In this document: piece by piece, positions 25,765-33,627 of the stretch
How the letters are laid out: each line of letters opens with the position of its first letter
Position numbering within the stretch: position 1 is the stretch's first letter
Assembly: GCA_003326195.1 (NCBI GenBank)
Contig: LXQE01000159.1
Span: 86,576 to 133,412, forward strand
DNA: 46,837 nt
Source: Nostoc punctiforme NIES-2108
Lineage (GTDB): Bacteria; Cyanobacteriota; Cyanobacteriia; Cyanobacteriales; Nostocaceae
Reading direction: 5' to 3'
The notes under the pieces: generated by a model
Told to the model about the DNA's origin: nothing
The model's input: the letters and a program-made list of their open reading frames with translations, nothing else
Database searches by the model: none
Position numbers and translations under genes: made by a program

Positions 25765-26763
25765 ATGACCCTACCGCCAACCCCATCATTACCAAAGAGT
25801 AGCGCCATGAAGACCGCTCAGACAGCCACAGACCTCGTGCGGACTTACCTGCGTGAGATTGGCCGTGTGCCACTCTTAACCCACGAGGAAGAGATTTTCT
25901 ATGGTAAACAAGTGCAACGTTCCTGCGCTTTGCACGAATCCAGGGAATCTCTTGCCACCCAGCTAGATCGTCAACCGACTCTAGAAGAGTGGGCCAAAGC
26001 AACAAACCTAGAACCAGCAGAGTTGAACGAAGCGATCGCAGATGGTGAAATTGCCAAACGCAAGATGGTAGAAGCCAATTTGCGACTGGTAGTGTCCGTT
26101 GCCAAAAAATACATCAAGCGCAACGTCGATTTACTGGACTTGATCCAAGAGGGTAGTATTGGTATGCAACGAGGTGTAGAAAAGTTTGACCCGACCAAAG
26201 GGTACAGATTTTCTACTTATGCCTATTGGTGGATTCGGCAAGCAATTACTCGTGCTATAGCCGAAAAAGCTCGTACCATTCGGCTGCCGATCCATATCAC
26301 CGAAAAATTAAATAAGATTAAAAAGGCACAGCGCCAATTGTCTCAAAAGTTGGGACGCGCTCCTACAGCTGGGGAGCTAGCTCAAGAATTAGAATTGACC
26401 CCCAAACAAGTACGAGAGTATTTAGAAAAGGCGCGTTTACCCCTTTCCTTGGATTTGCGGCTGGGTGATAATTACGACACCGAACTCGGAGAAATGCTGG
26501 AAGATCCAGGGGCTTCTCCCGAAGAGTTTGTTATGCAATCTTCCCTATCTTATGACTTAGATCGTTTGATGGGCGATCTCACGCCACAACAGAGGGAAGT
26601 AATCACACTGCGCTTTGGCTTAACTGATGGGCAAGCTCTGACTCTGGCTAGAATTGGTGAAATATTGAACATCAGTCGAGAACGAGTCCGACAAATTGAA
26701 CGGGAAGCCTTAAGCAAACTTCGCAAGTCTAAAGCCAACATGGATGAATATTTGGCAAGTTAG
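25765..26763 (+). CDS. sigD: Group 2 sigma-70 factor (SigD-like)
   Basis: A 332-residue non-essential-type sigma-70 factor. Region 1.2 starts at about residue 22 (DLVRTYLREIGRVPLLTHEEEI), region 2 is complete (EANLRLVVSVAKKYIKRNV, LLDLIQEGSIGMQRGVEKFD, STYAYWWIRQAITRAI), region 3 follows, and region 4.2 ends with GEILNISRERVRQIEREAL. The long acidic region 1.1 of the principal SigA is missing, which defines group 2. Assignment to SigD rests on its position directly after carB, remembered from Anabaena PCC 7120, so the letter is tentative. ATG 25765 is used; Met15 at 25807 (MKTAQTATDLVRTY) is an equally reasonable start. The gene has a long structured leader and a hairpin after its stop. Confidence 0.9.
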   Translation: MTLPPTPSLPKSSAMKTAQTATDLVRTYLREIGRVPLLTHEEEIFYGKQVQRSCALHESRESLATQLDRQPTLEEWAKATNLEPAELNEAIADGEIAKRKMVEANLRLVVSVAKKYIKRNVDLLDLIQEGSIGMQRGVEKFDPTKGYRFSTYAYWWIRQAITRAIAEKARTIRLPIHITEKLNKIKKAQRQLSQKLGRAPTAGELAQELELTPKQVREYLEKARLPLSLDLRLGDNYDTELGEMLEDPGASPEEFVMQSSLSYDLDRLMGDLTPQQREVITLRFGLTDGQALTLARIGEILNISRERVRQIEREALSKLRKSKANMDEYLAS

Positions 26764-26768
26764 AAGTT

Positions 26769-26803
26769 AGGAGTGATGAGTTTGTAATTAACTCCCCACT
26801 CCT
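26769..26803 (+). terminator. Hairpin after the sigma factor gene
   Basis: Nested stems AGGAGTG/CACTCCT (26769-26775 with 26797-26803) and GAGTT/AACTC (26778-26782 with 26790-26794). No T tract follows, so termination is uncertain and the sequence could be repeat-derived. Confidence 0.4.
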
Positions 26804-26985
26804 CACCTATTTATTGGGGTGAGAAAATACGCTGACTTTGGTACGGTTACACCTACTTCCACTCTTACGCTAGGCTGTTACATTAGTTGACAGGAAGACA
26901 AAATAACTAAGTCAAATCCAAAACAGACATTTAATATTTAAATCACAAGCACCGCAGCTAATAGTGGTAGTTAAGGAGCTAAAAA

Positions 26986-27330
26986 ATGAGTAACCCATCC
27001 AATCGTGTCTCAGAATTTTTTAATAGCGAATCAGAAACTAACGATTTACTCTGGCAGTACGTTAAATCCTTGAGTCCAGAGACAGTTACCCAGCTATCCA
27101 AACCCACGTCTGCCGAAGTCTTTCAGGTGATGGAACGGAATATTACAGGACTATTAGGTAATCTACCTTCAGAACACTTTGGTGTTACCGTAACCACAAA
27201 TCGGGAAAATCTAGGTAGGCTTCTTGCTTCTGCTATGATTAGTGGTTATTTCTTGCGTAACGCTGAACAGAGAATGAATTTTGAAATGGCCTTACAAGGA
27301 TCTGAAACCGACAACAGCGAAATTGACTAG
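26986..27330 (+). CDS. DUF760 family protein
   Basis: A 114-residue protein of the cyanobacterial and plastid DUF760 family, seen from LLWQYVKSLSPETVTQLSKP, the central EVFQVMERNITGLLGNLPSEHF and the closing LGRLLASAMISGYFLRNAEQR. The family occurs throughout oxygenic phototrophs; the function is unknown to me, although plant members have been linked to chloroplast proteins. It is soluble and largely helical. The start is firm: AAGGAG lies 9 bases upstream of ATG 26986. It follows the sigma factor gene in the same direction but with 222 bp between, so it probably has its own promoter. Confidence 0.85.
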   Translation: MSNPSNRVSEFFNSESETNDLLWQYVKSLSPETVTQLSKPTSAEVFQVMERNITGLLGNLPSEHFGVTVTTNRENLGRLLASAMISGYFLRNAEQRMNFEMALQGSETDNSEID

Positions 27331-27559
27331 AAATGTAAAATTTGGGAAATTAAATCAATATTGTTGGGCTAATAGCTAGTCATAACTTACGGCGATGCGA
27401 ATTTAAAATAAATCTCTGGAAAATCTTTGCCGCTAATTCCCGATTATACATCAGCTAAGTTTTTTAAAATATCCAAAATAGTGACGAATTCAGGTTGAAA
27501 TTTAAACGCAGAGGAACGCGGGGTCTTTAGATTTCGCTTCTCTGCAAACTCCTGTAATT

Positions 27560-27587
27560 TTGTGATTAATTCAATCAATGATATGAT
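27560..27587 (+). promoter_or_regulatory. Candidate sigma-70 promoter of an ncRNA
   Basis: TTGTGA (27560-27565) and TATGAT (27582-27587) are separated by 16 bases, close to the consensus. This predicts a transcription start near 27594. No protein-coding start follows within the next 280 bases. Confidence 0.5.
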
Positions 27588-27594
27588 GTCAGGC

Positions 27595-27813
27595 TAGTTA
27601 GTTATAACTCCCGAATCTATGCAGAAAGCATAAAATATCCTTCTCCTGCAAACCTTTTGTGCGGTCTGAATAATAAGTCTTTAACCGCACACAATGTTAG
27701 AGGCTTGTTTATAAATGATTAATGCACATTTGTGGATAAACGAACAGTGCTAAATAACCTTTTCAATAAATCTAAACTCGGCAGAGTTACAACTAGTCTG
27801 CCGAGTTTTGTTA
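27595..27813 (+). ncRNA. Candidate structured non-coding RNA (about 220 nt)
   Basis: This stretch lies between a consensus-like promoter and a strong intrinsic terminator and has no plausible reading frame. Predicted helices are GCAG/CTGC around 27621-27650, TGTGCGGT (27658-27665) with ACCGCACA (27684-27691), a weak GCAC/GTGC pair around 27724-27750, and the terminator stem. I do not recognise it as 6S RNA, tmRNA, RNase P RNA, Yfr1 or a known riboswitch. It could also be a long leader for mutT, but the terminator 60 bases before that start argues for a separate transcript or an attenuator. Confidence 0.5.
27774..27813 (+). terminator. Strong intrinsic terminator
   Basis: A perfect 12-bp stem, AAACTCGGCAGA (27774-27785) with TCTGCCGAGTTT (27797-27808), an 11-base loop and a following TGTTATT stretch. 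Confidence 0.85.
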
Positions 27814-27877
27814 TTAGTCAAGAGTCAAAATTCAGAAATTATTTATTCTTTACCTACTCCCTACTCCCCATTCAATT

Positions 27878-28294
27878 ATGAGTGAAACCAGTTCTTTCCC
27901 ACCCCATAAAATCATTGGTGTTGCAGTAATTTGGAATGACCAAAAGCAAATTTTAATTGACCGCCGTCGTCCAGAAGGAGCAATGGGTGGTTTGTGGGAA
28001 TTTCCTGGTGGTAAAATAGAGCCTGGTGAAACCATCCAAGAATGTATTCAACGGGAAATTTCCGAAGAACTTGGAATAGTAATTGAAGTGGGAGAGCATC
28101 TAATTACTATTGACCACAGCTATACAAACTTGCGCGTTACCCTCACAGTACATCACTGCCGCCATCTTACAGGTATCCCCCAACCTTTGGAATCCGATGA
28201 GATTCGCTGGGTAAATTTGGAAGAACTAGAGCATTTTACTTTTCCGAAAGCAAATACTCAAATTATTGCTGCATTGAAAGGAAGTGGGCGCTAG
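27878..28294 (+). CDS. mutT: 8-oxo-dGTP diphosphatase (MutT)
   Basis: A 138-residue MutT-type Nudix hydrolase that removes oxidised purine nucleotides (8-oxo-dGTP) before they enter DNA. It has the Nudix box GGKIEPGETIQECIQREISEE followed by LG, preceded by the substrate loop RRRPEGAMGGLWEFPGGK typical of MutT, and the C-terminal DEIRWVNLEELEHFTFPKANT, in which the late motif helps recognise the base. The start at ATG 27878 lacks a strong Shine-Dalgarno site. It lies between a candidate ncRNA terminator and an AGGGGAGC repeat cluster (28305-28340) and is probably monocistronic. Confidence 0.92.
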   Translation: MSETSSFPPHKIIGVAVIWNDQKQILIDRRRPEGAMGGLWEFPGGKIEPGETIQECIQREISEELGIVIEVGEHLITIDHSYTNLRVTLTVHHCRHLTGIPQPLESDEIRWVNLEELEHFTFPKANTQIIAALKGSGR

Positions 28295-28477
28295 GAAAGA
28301 AGCAGAGGGAGCAGGGGTGCAGGGGAGCAGGGAAGCAGAAGAGAATAATTAATAACCAATTCCCAATGCCCAATGAGAAATGACCAATCCCGTAACAATC
28401 TATTAATTGCATCAGGTTGAGTCCCGCAATTTTCTACAATAGGCGCAGGGACTTTGATTTAAGGTGTCAGGAAATAA

Positions 28478-28942
28478 ATGCCTAAAACCGTTGCCGATGT
28501 GATGAGCCGCGATCCTATTGTTGTCCGGGAGGAAACTCCACTCAAGGAAGCTATCCAAATTCTCGCAGAACGCCATATCAGCGGACTACCTGTTGTGGAC
28601 GATCTCGGTAAATTGGTGGGCATTATCTCGGAAACCGATTTGATGTGGCAAGAAACTGGTGTTACTCCACCTGCGTACATTATGTTTCTTGATAGTGTTA
28701 TCTATTTAAAAAATCCTGCTACGTATGACCGTGATTTGCACAAGGCTCTAGGGCAAACCGTTGGGGAGGTGATGAGTAAAAACCCGATCGCTATTTCCCC
28801 TGATAAAACTTTAAGAGAAGCAGCTACAATCATGCACGATCGCAGCGTTCACCGCTTACCAGTACTTGAGAGTACAGGTCAAGTAATTGGTATTCTCACT
28901 CGTGGTGATATTATTCGGGCTATGGCTGCTAGTCAAGATTAG
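28478..28942 (+). CDS. Tandem CBS-domain protein
   Basis: A 154-residue protein made of two CBS domains (about 4-60 and 95-150). Motifs are VADVMSRDPIVVREETPLKEA with HISGLPVVDDLGKLVGIISETD, and VGEVMSKNPIAISPDKTLREA with RSVHRLPVLESTGQVIGILTRGD. A paired CBS module usually binds adenine nucleotides and senses energy state, often regulating a partner enzyme. No enzymatic domain is attached, as in the plant CBSX proteins that act on thioredoxin systems. The partner here is unknown. It lies about 100 bases upstream of nblB in the same direction, separated by two palindromic repeats. Confidence 0.92.
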   Translation: MPKTVADVMSRDPIVVREETPLKEAIQILAERHISGLPVVDDLGKLVGIISETDLMWQETGVTPPAYIMFLDSVIYLKNPATYDRDLHKALGQTVGEVMSKNPIAISPDKTLREAATIMHDRSVHRLPVLESTGQVIGILTRGDIIRAMAASQD

Positions 28943-29016
28943 TCAAAAATAGAGACGCGATTAATCGCGTCTGTACAAAAGTCAAAAGTAGAGACGCGAT
29001 TAATCGCGTCTGTCTT
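28942..29016. repeat. Two 39-bp tandem units, each with a 20-bp palindrome
   Basis: The palindrome AGACGCGATTAATCGCGTCT occurs at 28953-28972 and again at 28992-29011, each preceded by AGTCAAAA(A/G)TAG, giving a 39-bp period. It fills the gap between the CBS gene and nblB. Confidence 0.9.
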
Positions 29017-29045
29017 TTATACATTTGAAAATCAAGGATAACTAA

Positions 29046-29711
29046 ATGAGTATTACTCCGGAGTCTGTTAAGCAATTGCTCAGTTCTGAGGATTTAGGCG
29101 ATCGCTTACGTGCTGTAAATCAAATCCGCGAATTGGAACCTGCGGTTGGCTTTGAATTAATTCAAAGTGCTATTGGCGATCGCAATTCCCGTGTCCGTTA
29201 CTCAGCTGTGAGTCAAATGGATACACTTGGAACCCAAGATTTACAGTTATCCTTGGATATTTTGCGCGATCGCTTGCTTCATGACTCCGAAGTAGATGTA
29301 CAAGCAGCAGCAGCAGACTGTTTGGGCGCTCTGAAGTTACGCGAAGCTTTTGAAGATTTGCAGCAGCTTTATCATACAACTGGTGAATGGCTAATACAAT
29401 TCAGTATTATTGCTACATTAGGAGAGTTGGGCGATCCACGAGCTTTTGAACTACTCAAAGAGGCACTCTCATCAGAAAACGAATTAGTCCAAACTGCTGC
29501 TATTAGTTCTTTGGGTGACTTGGGAGATGTACAAGCAGTTCCGCTGTTGGCTCCCTATGCTACCAATCCAGATTGGCAAATTCGCTACAGACTTGTACAA
29601 GCCTTGGCTCGTTTGGGTAATCCAGAAGCTAAATCTATATTAGAAACTCTGGCTAATGATGAAGTAGATGCGATCGCAAGCGAAGCCAAAAATTCTTTGC
29701 AGTCAGTTTAA
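29046..29711 (+). CDS. nblB: HEAT-repeat protein, phycobilisome degradation protein NblB-like
   Basis: A 221-residue all-helical HEAT/PBS-lyase-type repeat protein, with about six repeats such as LGDRLRAVNQIREL, VRYSAVSQMDTLG and GDPRAFELLKEALSSENELVQTAAISSLGDLGDVQAVPLL. The family includes phycocyanobilin lyases and NblB, which detaches chromophores during phycobilisome breakdown under nitrogen starvation or high light. I call it NblB because of its length, repeat content and position after mutT and the CBS gene (order recalled from Anabaena PCC 7120). A generic HEAT-repeat lyase-like protein remains possible. The leader is short and no strong Shine-Dalgarno site is visible. Confidence 0.8.
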   Translation: MSITPESVKQLLSSEDLGDRLRAVNQIRELEPAVGFELIQSAIGDRNSRVRYSAVSQMDTLGTQDLQLSLDILRDRLLHDSEVDVQAAAADCLGALKLREAFEDLQQLYHTTGEWLIQFSIIATLGELGDPRAFELLKEALSSENELVQTAAISSLGDLGDVQAVPLLAPYATNPDWQIRYRLVQALARLGNPEAKSILETLANDEVDAIASEAKNSLQSV

Positions 29712-29764
29712 GTCTATCTAAGGTTAAGAAAATTCACCTTTAATATAGATTTGTCTGACAGGAT

Positions 29765-29810
29765 AAAAAATCGACCTGGTTAGGAAAATTTTGCATTCCA
29801 GCCAGATCGA
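29765..29810 (-). terminator. Minus-strand terminator hairpin
   Basis: An imperfect long stem (29771-29783 with 29798-29810) whose minus-strand 3' side is followed by six T residues (A6 at 29765-29770). It would act as a second terminator for the PEP-CTERM gene. Confidence 0.5.
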
Positions 29811-29821
29811 ATAGATCAATT

Positions 29822-29854
29822 AAAGTTACTTTTAGAAATTAAAAGTAACTTTTT
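29822..29854. terminator. Bidirectional intrinsic terminator
   Basis: A perfect 13-bp stem, AAAGTTACTTTTA (29822-29834) with TAAAAGTAACTTT (29840-29852), and a 5-base loop. It lies between convergent nblB and the PEP-CTERM gene and can serve both. Confidence 0.75.
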
Positions 29855-29870
29855 TATATTTAGGAAAAGA

Positions 29871-30539
29871 CTATTGAAGGATACTTTTGCGACGGCGAGA
29901 CATAATCATGCCTGCACCAACTAAACCTAAGCCTAGCATTGTGGTTGGCTCAGGAACGCTAACTGCGTCGAGAGTTAAGTGGTACTCGCTTGTTTTTCCA
30001 TTAATAGAAGCACCCAAATTGCCAACCGCAATAGTTTTTCCATTGAAATTAAATTTCCCTGTAATCCCATCCAATATTACGTCATTAATGTTAGTACCCG
30101 ATTTTCGAATTCTGGTAACTACAGAATCATCTAGGTCAAAGCTAAGAAGCGCAGTAGTAGTACCCAGGGTTCGCGATCCGAAATTAATGAACGGAGTGTA
30201 AACGCCTGTAGAATACGTAGCTGTTGTGCCTGATAGAACAGCTGTCCTGGTTAAATTTAGAGTGTTAATGGTAATACCTGCGCCTGGGTTTAAATTTGGT
30301 GAGAAGGCTGCAAAATCACCATCAGTATCAACACCATCAACATCGACAAATTTAATGCTAGTAGTAAGTGGATTGACTCCATCATTAGGAACGATAGATG
30401 TACCAGTAAGACCAATACTCCCGGTGAGGCTTACAGCTTGAGCCGAACCAGCAGACGTAAACATCCCAGCGGTAGCCAAGGGGATTGCAAAAGTAGCAGC
30501 CAGAGTCGCGTTTACTAATTTAGATTTAAAATTAATCAT
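29871..30539 (-). CDS. PEP-CTERM sorting domain protein
   Basis: A 222-residue exported protein. Residues 1-35 are a signal peptide (basic start, LAATFAIPLATAGMFTSAG core, cleavage after AQA). The middle is a Thr/Gly/Asn-rich beta domain typical of secreted proteins. The C-terminus has the PEP-CTERM signal: VPEPTTMLGLGLVGAGMIMS followed by RRRKS, that is, the motif, a membrane span and a basic tail. PEP-CTERM proteins are processed by an exosortase and go to the cell surface or extracellular matrix. The exosortase is not in this window. The domain's own function is unknown to me. Two terminator hairpins follow it. Confidence 0.9.
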   Translation of the reverse strand: MINFKSKLVNATLAATFAIPLATAGMFTSAGSAQAVSLTGSIGLTGTSIVPNDGVNPLTTSIKFVDVDGVDTDGDFAAFSPNLNPGAGITINTLNLTRTAVLSGTTATYSTGVYTPFINFGSRTLGTTTALLSFDLDDSVVTRIRKSGTNINDVILDGITGKFNFNGKTIAVGNLGASINGKTSEYHLTLDAVSVPEPTTMLGLGLVGAGMIMSRRRKSILQ

Positions 30540-31093
30540 GAGCGTTTGAGAGTCCTAATAATAACCTGGAACAGAGAAATTGATTGCTTGACCTTTACTA
30601 TCAGTAATCTATTTACAATACTGTCAGTGAAAGCGAAACTTGCGTGATGTATTTCTTATCTCCATAAAATCACATAGACTTAGAACCTGCAATATTTACT
30701 GAGTGGTCTTCATCACATCTTCAACTAATAAATAGTCTTCATAAAATTTTAATTTCTTACATATCTCCGCTTCGTATATCTCTTACTCTCTAGGGTTTAA
30801 ATTATTGGCAATAGCTCTGACTTTAAGAAAAACTATCTGCGTAATGCTTAAGTGTAGTAATTATTTATACTTAATACTGCTAAACCAGATTTTAGATCAA
30901 TGGAGTATGCAGTGTATCTATAATCTTTCGAGTTGCCAATATTTAGTGAAACGGTTCCTCTCATAGAATAAATGGGAGGAACCGCTGTATTTGTTTACTA
31001 TGGATAGTCTTTGCGCTCAAATTGAATCTTTGGAACAAACGACTAATTGCTAGCTATTGCCGCTGTTCTCAAATCTGTCAGATTTTTCAAATG
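30540..31093. other. Intergenic region with a hairpin
   Basis: This 554-base, AT-rich stretch separates the PEP-CTERM gene (divergent) from the 3' end of the DUF456 gene. It has a 9-bp stem, CGGTTCCTC (30952-30960) with GAGGAACCG (30976-30984), followed by CTGTATTTGTTT. A 17-codon frame at 31000-31053 (MDSLCAQIESLEQTTNC) may be a gene remnant but is too short to call. The promoter of the PEP-CTERM gene must lie near 30540-30650. Confidence 0.55.
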
Positions 31094-31612
31094 CTAAGAA
31101 CCAAATACTTGTGGCCAGGTTGTCACAACAAAAACTACAACTGCGGCGATCGCTAACAACCCTTGAATCAAATTTCCAACCAAAGATCCGACTACAATTC
31201 CTATACCTGCTTTAACCGCCAACCCAAATTCGCGTCGGTAAAGATACTCACCAATAATTGCTCCCAAAAGCGGGCCTAGTAAAATTCCTAACAGTGGCCC
31301 CCCAAAAGGTAAAGTTGGCAATAATCCCAAAAATCCTACTACTAAGCCGACAATTGCGCCAATTTGCCCCCACTTGCTAGCTCCAGCTTGTTTTGCTCCC
31401 ACATAGCTAGCTAAAAAATCCACTCCGACACTGAGTAGTAAAACTATAATTGTCACAATTAGTGGAATCTTAATAGCTGCAAAGGAACTACTAACGATTC
31501 CCCAGATAATAATTGCAATTAAAATTAAGCTGCTACCAGGAATAGCTGGAACTACAGCACCGATAATACCCACAACCATTACGGCAATTAATAGCCAATA
31601 AATAATTTGCAT
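31094..31612 (-). CDS. DUF456 family membrane protein
   Basis: A 172-residue, very hydrophobic protein with about five membrane spans, glycine-rich between helices (GAVVPAIPGSSLILIAIIIWG, LPTLPFGGPLLGILLGPLLG). The layout and motif PAIPGSSLI fit DUF456 proteins, small integral membrane proteins of unknown function found in many bacteria. The residues GASKWGQIGAIVG and GEYLYRR in the middle are also typical. It is probably in the plasma or thylakoid membrane. It is divergent from the M48 homologue gene, with a 12-bp hairpin repeat between the two, and its transcription unit seems to be single. Confidence 0.85.
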   Translation of the reverse strand: MQIIYWLLIAVMVVGIIGAVVPAIPGSSLILIAIIIWGIVSSSFAAIKIPLIVTIIVLLLSVGVDFLASYVGAKQAGASKWGQIGAIVGLVVGFLGLLPTLPFGGPLLGILLGPLLGAIIGEYLYRREFGLAVKAGIGIVVGSLVGNLIQGLLAIAAVVVFVVTTWPQVFGS

Positions 31613-31642
31613 AGATTAATTGTAAATTTCCAAATTCTCTCA

Positions 31643-31668
31643 TAGGGGCGCACATCTGTGCGCCCCTA
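31643..31668. repeat. 12-bp stem dispersed hairpin
   Basis: TAGGGGCGCACA (31643-31654) and TGTGCGCCCCTA (31657-31668) form a near-complete palindrome with a two-base loop, in the gap between divergent DUF456 and M48-like genes. It resembles dispersed palindromes I recall from Nostoc genomes. Confidence 0.75.
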
Positions 31669-31766
31669 CTGTATATTCTATCTGGGTAAGATAGCGAGAA
31701 ATGCTTAGTACACTGTGGTGCAAGTTTGCTAATGCTTCTAAACTGCTATTTAAAAGCTCAAAACCA

Positions 31767-32681
31767 ATGACGAGAAAAATATTAACTGGACTAAGTTCTG
31801 AAGCCTACGAACACCCCTTTGATCGCAAAGCTTTGGCTTCTTTGCAAAATATGCCTGGTGTCTCCTTGCTACTCAAAAAAGTTAACGAATACGGCATCGA
31901 TCGCCTACTCAGACTGCAAAGCCTTGGTAGTGAAATCAGAATTTCGCCCCGTAATTTTCCCGAATTACATCAAGCATTTGTAGAAACCTGCCAAATTCTT
32001 GATGTTGCTCCACTTCCTGAATTATATCTATTTCGAGGCACAGGTCACATTGAAACCTATATTGTTGGCGTTGAAAAACCCCTTGTCGGTATCAATTTAG
32101 ATGCAATGGAGTGGCTTGGCTTGGATGAATTACTTTACGTTTTCGGACACGAAGTTGCTCGAATCAAGAGTCAGCACATGGTTTATCACCAAATGGCAAT
32201 TGTTATGCCAACTTTGAAAAATTTGTTGAGCAGTACCACATTGGGAGTCGGTGGTTTGGTAGCTGGTGGAATGGAACTAGGTTTGTATAATTGGCGGATG
32301 ATGGCTAGGTTCACTGCCGATCGGGCTGCTTTGCTTGCTTGTCAGGATATTGACGTAGCAACTACTACACTGATGAAACTCGCGGGTTTACCAGATGAAT
32401 ACTTGACTACTGCTGTAATTGAAGATTTCCTCATCCAAGCCCGTGAGTTTGCATCCAATAACTTTGATAGTGTGGATAAAGTCACCAAAATATTAAGCTA
32501 TACAGAATCTGGGCTTTCTTGGGTAGTTATGCGGGCTGGGGAGTTATTAAAATGGGTTGATTCAGGAGCTTATGATAATTTAATTCAACAGACAAATTTA
32601 AAGATACCGGAAGAACTAGAAGAAAAAGAAGGAAAGACACCACAAGAAAAGGAAGGTTGGAATTTTTTAACTTCTTGGTGA
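31767..32681 (+). CDS. M48 peptidase homologue with degenerate zinc site
   Basis: A 304-residue cytosolic or peripheral protein resembling cyanobacterial M48 (HtpX/Ste24-like) proteins: MTRKILTGLSSEAYEHPFDR at the start, then ELYLFRGTGHIETYIVG and GINLDAMEWL. Where active relatives have HExxH and a downstream Glu ligand, this protein reads GHEVARIKSQH (128-132: His-Glu-Val-Ala-Arg) and MARFTADRAALL with Arg181 at the usual Glu position. Two of three zinc ligands are therefore replaced by Arg, so it is probably not an active metalloprotease. A scaffold or regulatory role is possible. The start is ATG 31767; a longer in-frame start at 31701 is not supported. The charged C-terminus (EELEEKEGKTPQEKEG) is low complexity. 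Confidence 0.8.
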   Translation: MTRKILTGLSSEAYEHPFDRKALASLQNMPGVSLLLKKVNEYGIDRLLRLQSLGSEIRISPRNFPELHQAFVETCQILDVAPLPELYLFRGTGHIETYIVGVEKPLVGINLDAMEWLGLDELLYVFGHEVARIKSQHMVYHQMAIVMPTLKNLLSSTTLGVGGLVAGGMELGLYNWRMMARFTADRAALLACQDIDVATTTLMKLAGLPDEYLTTAVIEDFLIQAREFASNNFDSVDKVTKILSYTESGLSWVVMRAGELLKWVDSGAYDNLIQQTNLKIPEELEEKEGKTPQEKEGWNFLTSW

Positions 32682-32788
32682 TTGAATTTTAAGTTTTAGA
32701 TTTTAGATTTAATTTTTAAATTTAAAATAGGCATGTCGACACTCAATGACTTGCTAATACCGATTAGCTGCGGCGAGCTTATTCCTAA

Positions 32789-32810
32789 ACAAGGGGCTTA
32801 AGCCCCTTGT
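32789..32810. repeat. 22-bp perfect palindrome between convergent genes
   Basis: An 11-bp arm, ACAAGGGGCTT, is followed directly by its reverse complement, AAGCCCCTTGT, between the M48 homologue and the complex-C assembly gene. It could work as a terminator for either gene, but the T tracts are short. Confidence 0.7.
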
Positions 32811-32848
32811 CTCACTAAAATTGGCTGACTTCTAAACTAGCTGACAAT

Positions 32849-33487
32849 CTAAGTACTAAGAGTAACGGCTAATTTATCAGCAATTCCCGCAATCCAGTTT
32901 TCATCTTGTTTGGTGTAACTGCGAGGAGCATTTGCTCCCAAAATTAATGCACCTTGGTTGCCAATAGGTTGACAAATTACACCTTGAGTATTTTCTGGTA
33001 AATAATCAAATTCCAGCCTACCTGGATATATTTTTAGAGCAACTAGATAAATCGGTTTTTGTTTTTCGAGTACCTGTTTTAAGATTACTCCTGGCACAAC
33101 TTCAGATTTAGTACCCAGAATCCCGCGACGCAACAAAACTTTACCTTGATAAAAAACCACAAGCGATCGCGTTACTGTACTAGTCAACAATAAATGAGAT
33201 GCCCAAGCTAGCTCTGTTTTCACGGCTTCGGGTAAATCTGCTGCGAGTACAAAACCTTCTTCTCCAATTAGTTCTACAGTATCAGGCGATCGCGGCTGAA
33301 CTTGCTGCCAAATTAAACCCGTCAAAATTAACACCGCACTCAAAATCACGCCCACCACATCACCACGCGATTGAGACTGAGTTAATTCCGGTGTTAATAA
33401 ACGGTTAATCAATAAAAGTACAGCGCCTAACCCACCTACGACAATGGGTAGACGCCGCAAAACTCGATTAGGATCAGGTTTAGTCAT
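32849..33487 (-). CDS. Cofactor assembly of complex C subunit B (CCB2/CCB4-like)
   Basis: A 212-residue membrane protein of the CCB2/CCB4 family, which helps attach heme ci to cytochrome b6 of the cytochrome b6f complex (knowledge from algae and plants). It has two N-terminal membrane spans (about 12-27 with LPIVVGGLGAVLLLINRLL, and 43-60 with VGVILSAVLILTGLIW), then a stromal-type soluble domain with EEGFVLAADLPEAVKTELAW and GNQGALILGANAPRSY. The frame is open 14 residues further upstream, but that part is translated heptamer repeat. ATG 33487 (MTKPDPNRVLRRLP) is the true start. It lies 141 bp downstream of rpaB on the same strand. Confidence 0.85.
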   Translation of the reverse strand: MTKPDPNRVLRRLPIVVGGLGAVLLLINRLLTPELTQSQSRGDVVGVILSAVLILTGLIWQQVQPRSPDTVELIGEEGFVLAADLPEAVKTELAWASHLLLTSTVTRSLVVFYQGKVLLRRGILGTKSEVVPGVILKQVLEKQKPIYLVALKIYPGRLEFDYLPENTQGVICQPIGNQGALILGANAPRSYTKQDENWIAGIADKLAVTLST

Positions 33488-33491
33488 TAGA

Positions 33492-33620
33492 AATTGGGAA
33501 TTGGGCATTGGGCATTGGGCATTGGGCATTGGGAATTGGGCATTACGATAATAATTAATAGTTCTTCTTCCCCTGCTCCCCCTGCTTCCCCTGCCCCCTG
33601 CTCCCCTGCTTCCCCTGCCT
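33492..33620. repeat. GGGCATT heptamers and CCCCTGCT repeats between rpaB and the complex-C gene
   Basis: Six to seven copies of GGGCATT/GGGAATT (33492-33544) lie directly before the complex-C gene start, and five to six copies of CCCCTGCT-type units (33570-33618) directly after the rpaB stop. Confidence 0.88.
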
Positions 33621-33627
33621 CATCTCC

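Noticed and set aside
28950..29011. Possible CRISPR-like repeat pair
   Set aside because: There are only two units with nearly identical spacers, so it is a tandem palindromic repeat.
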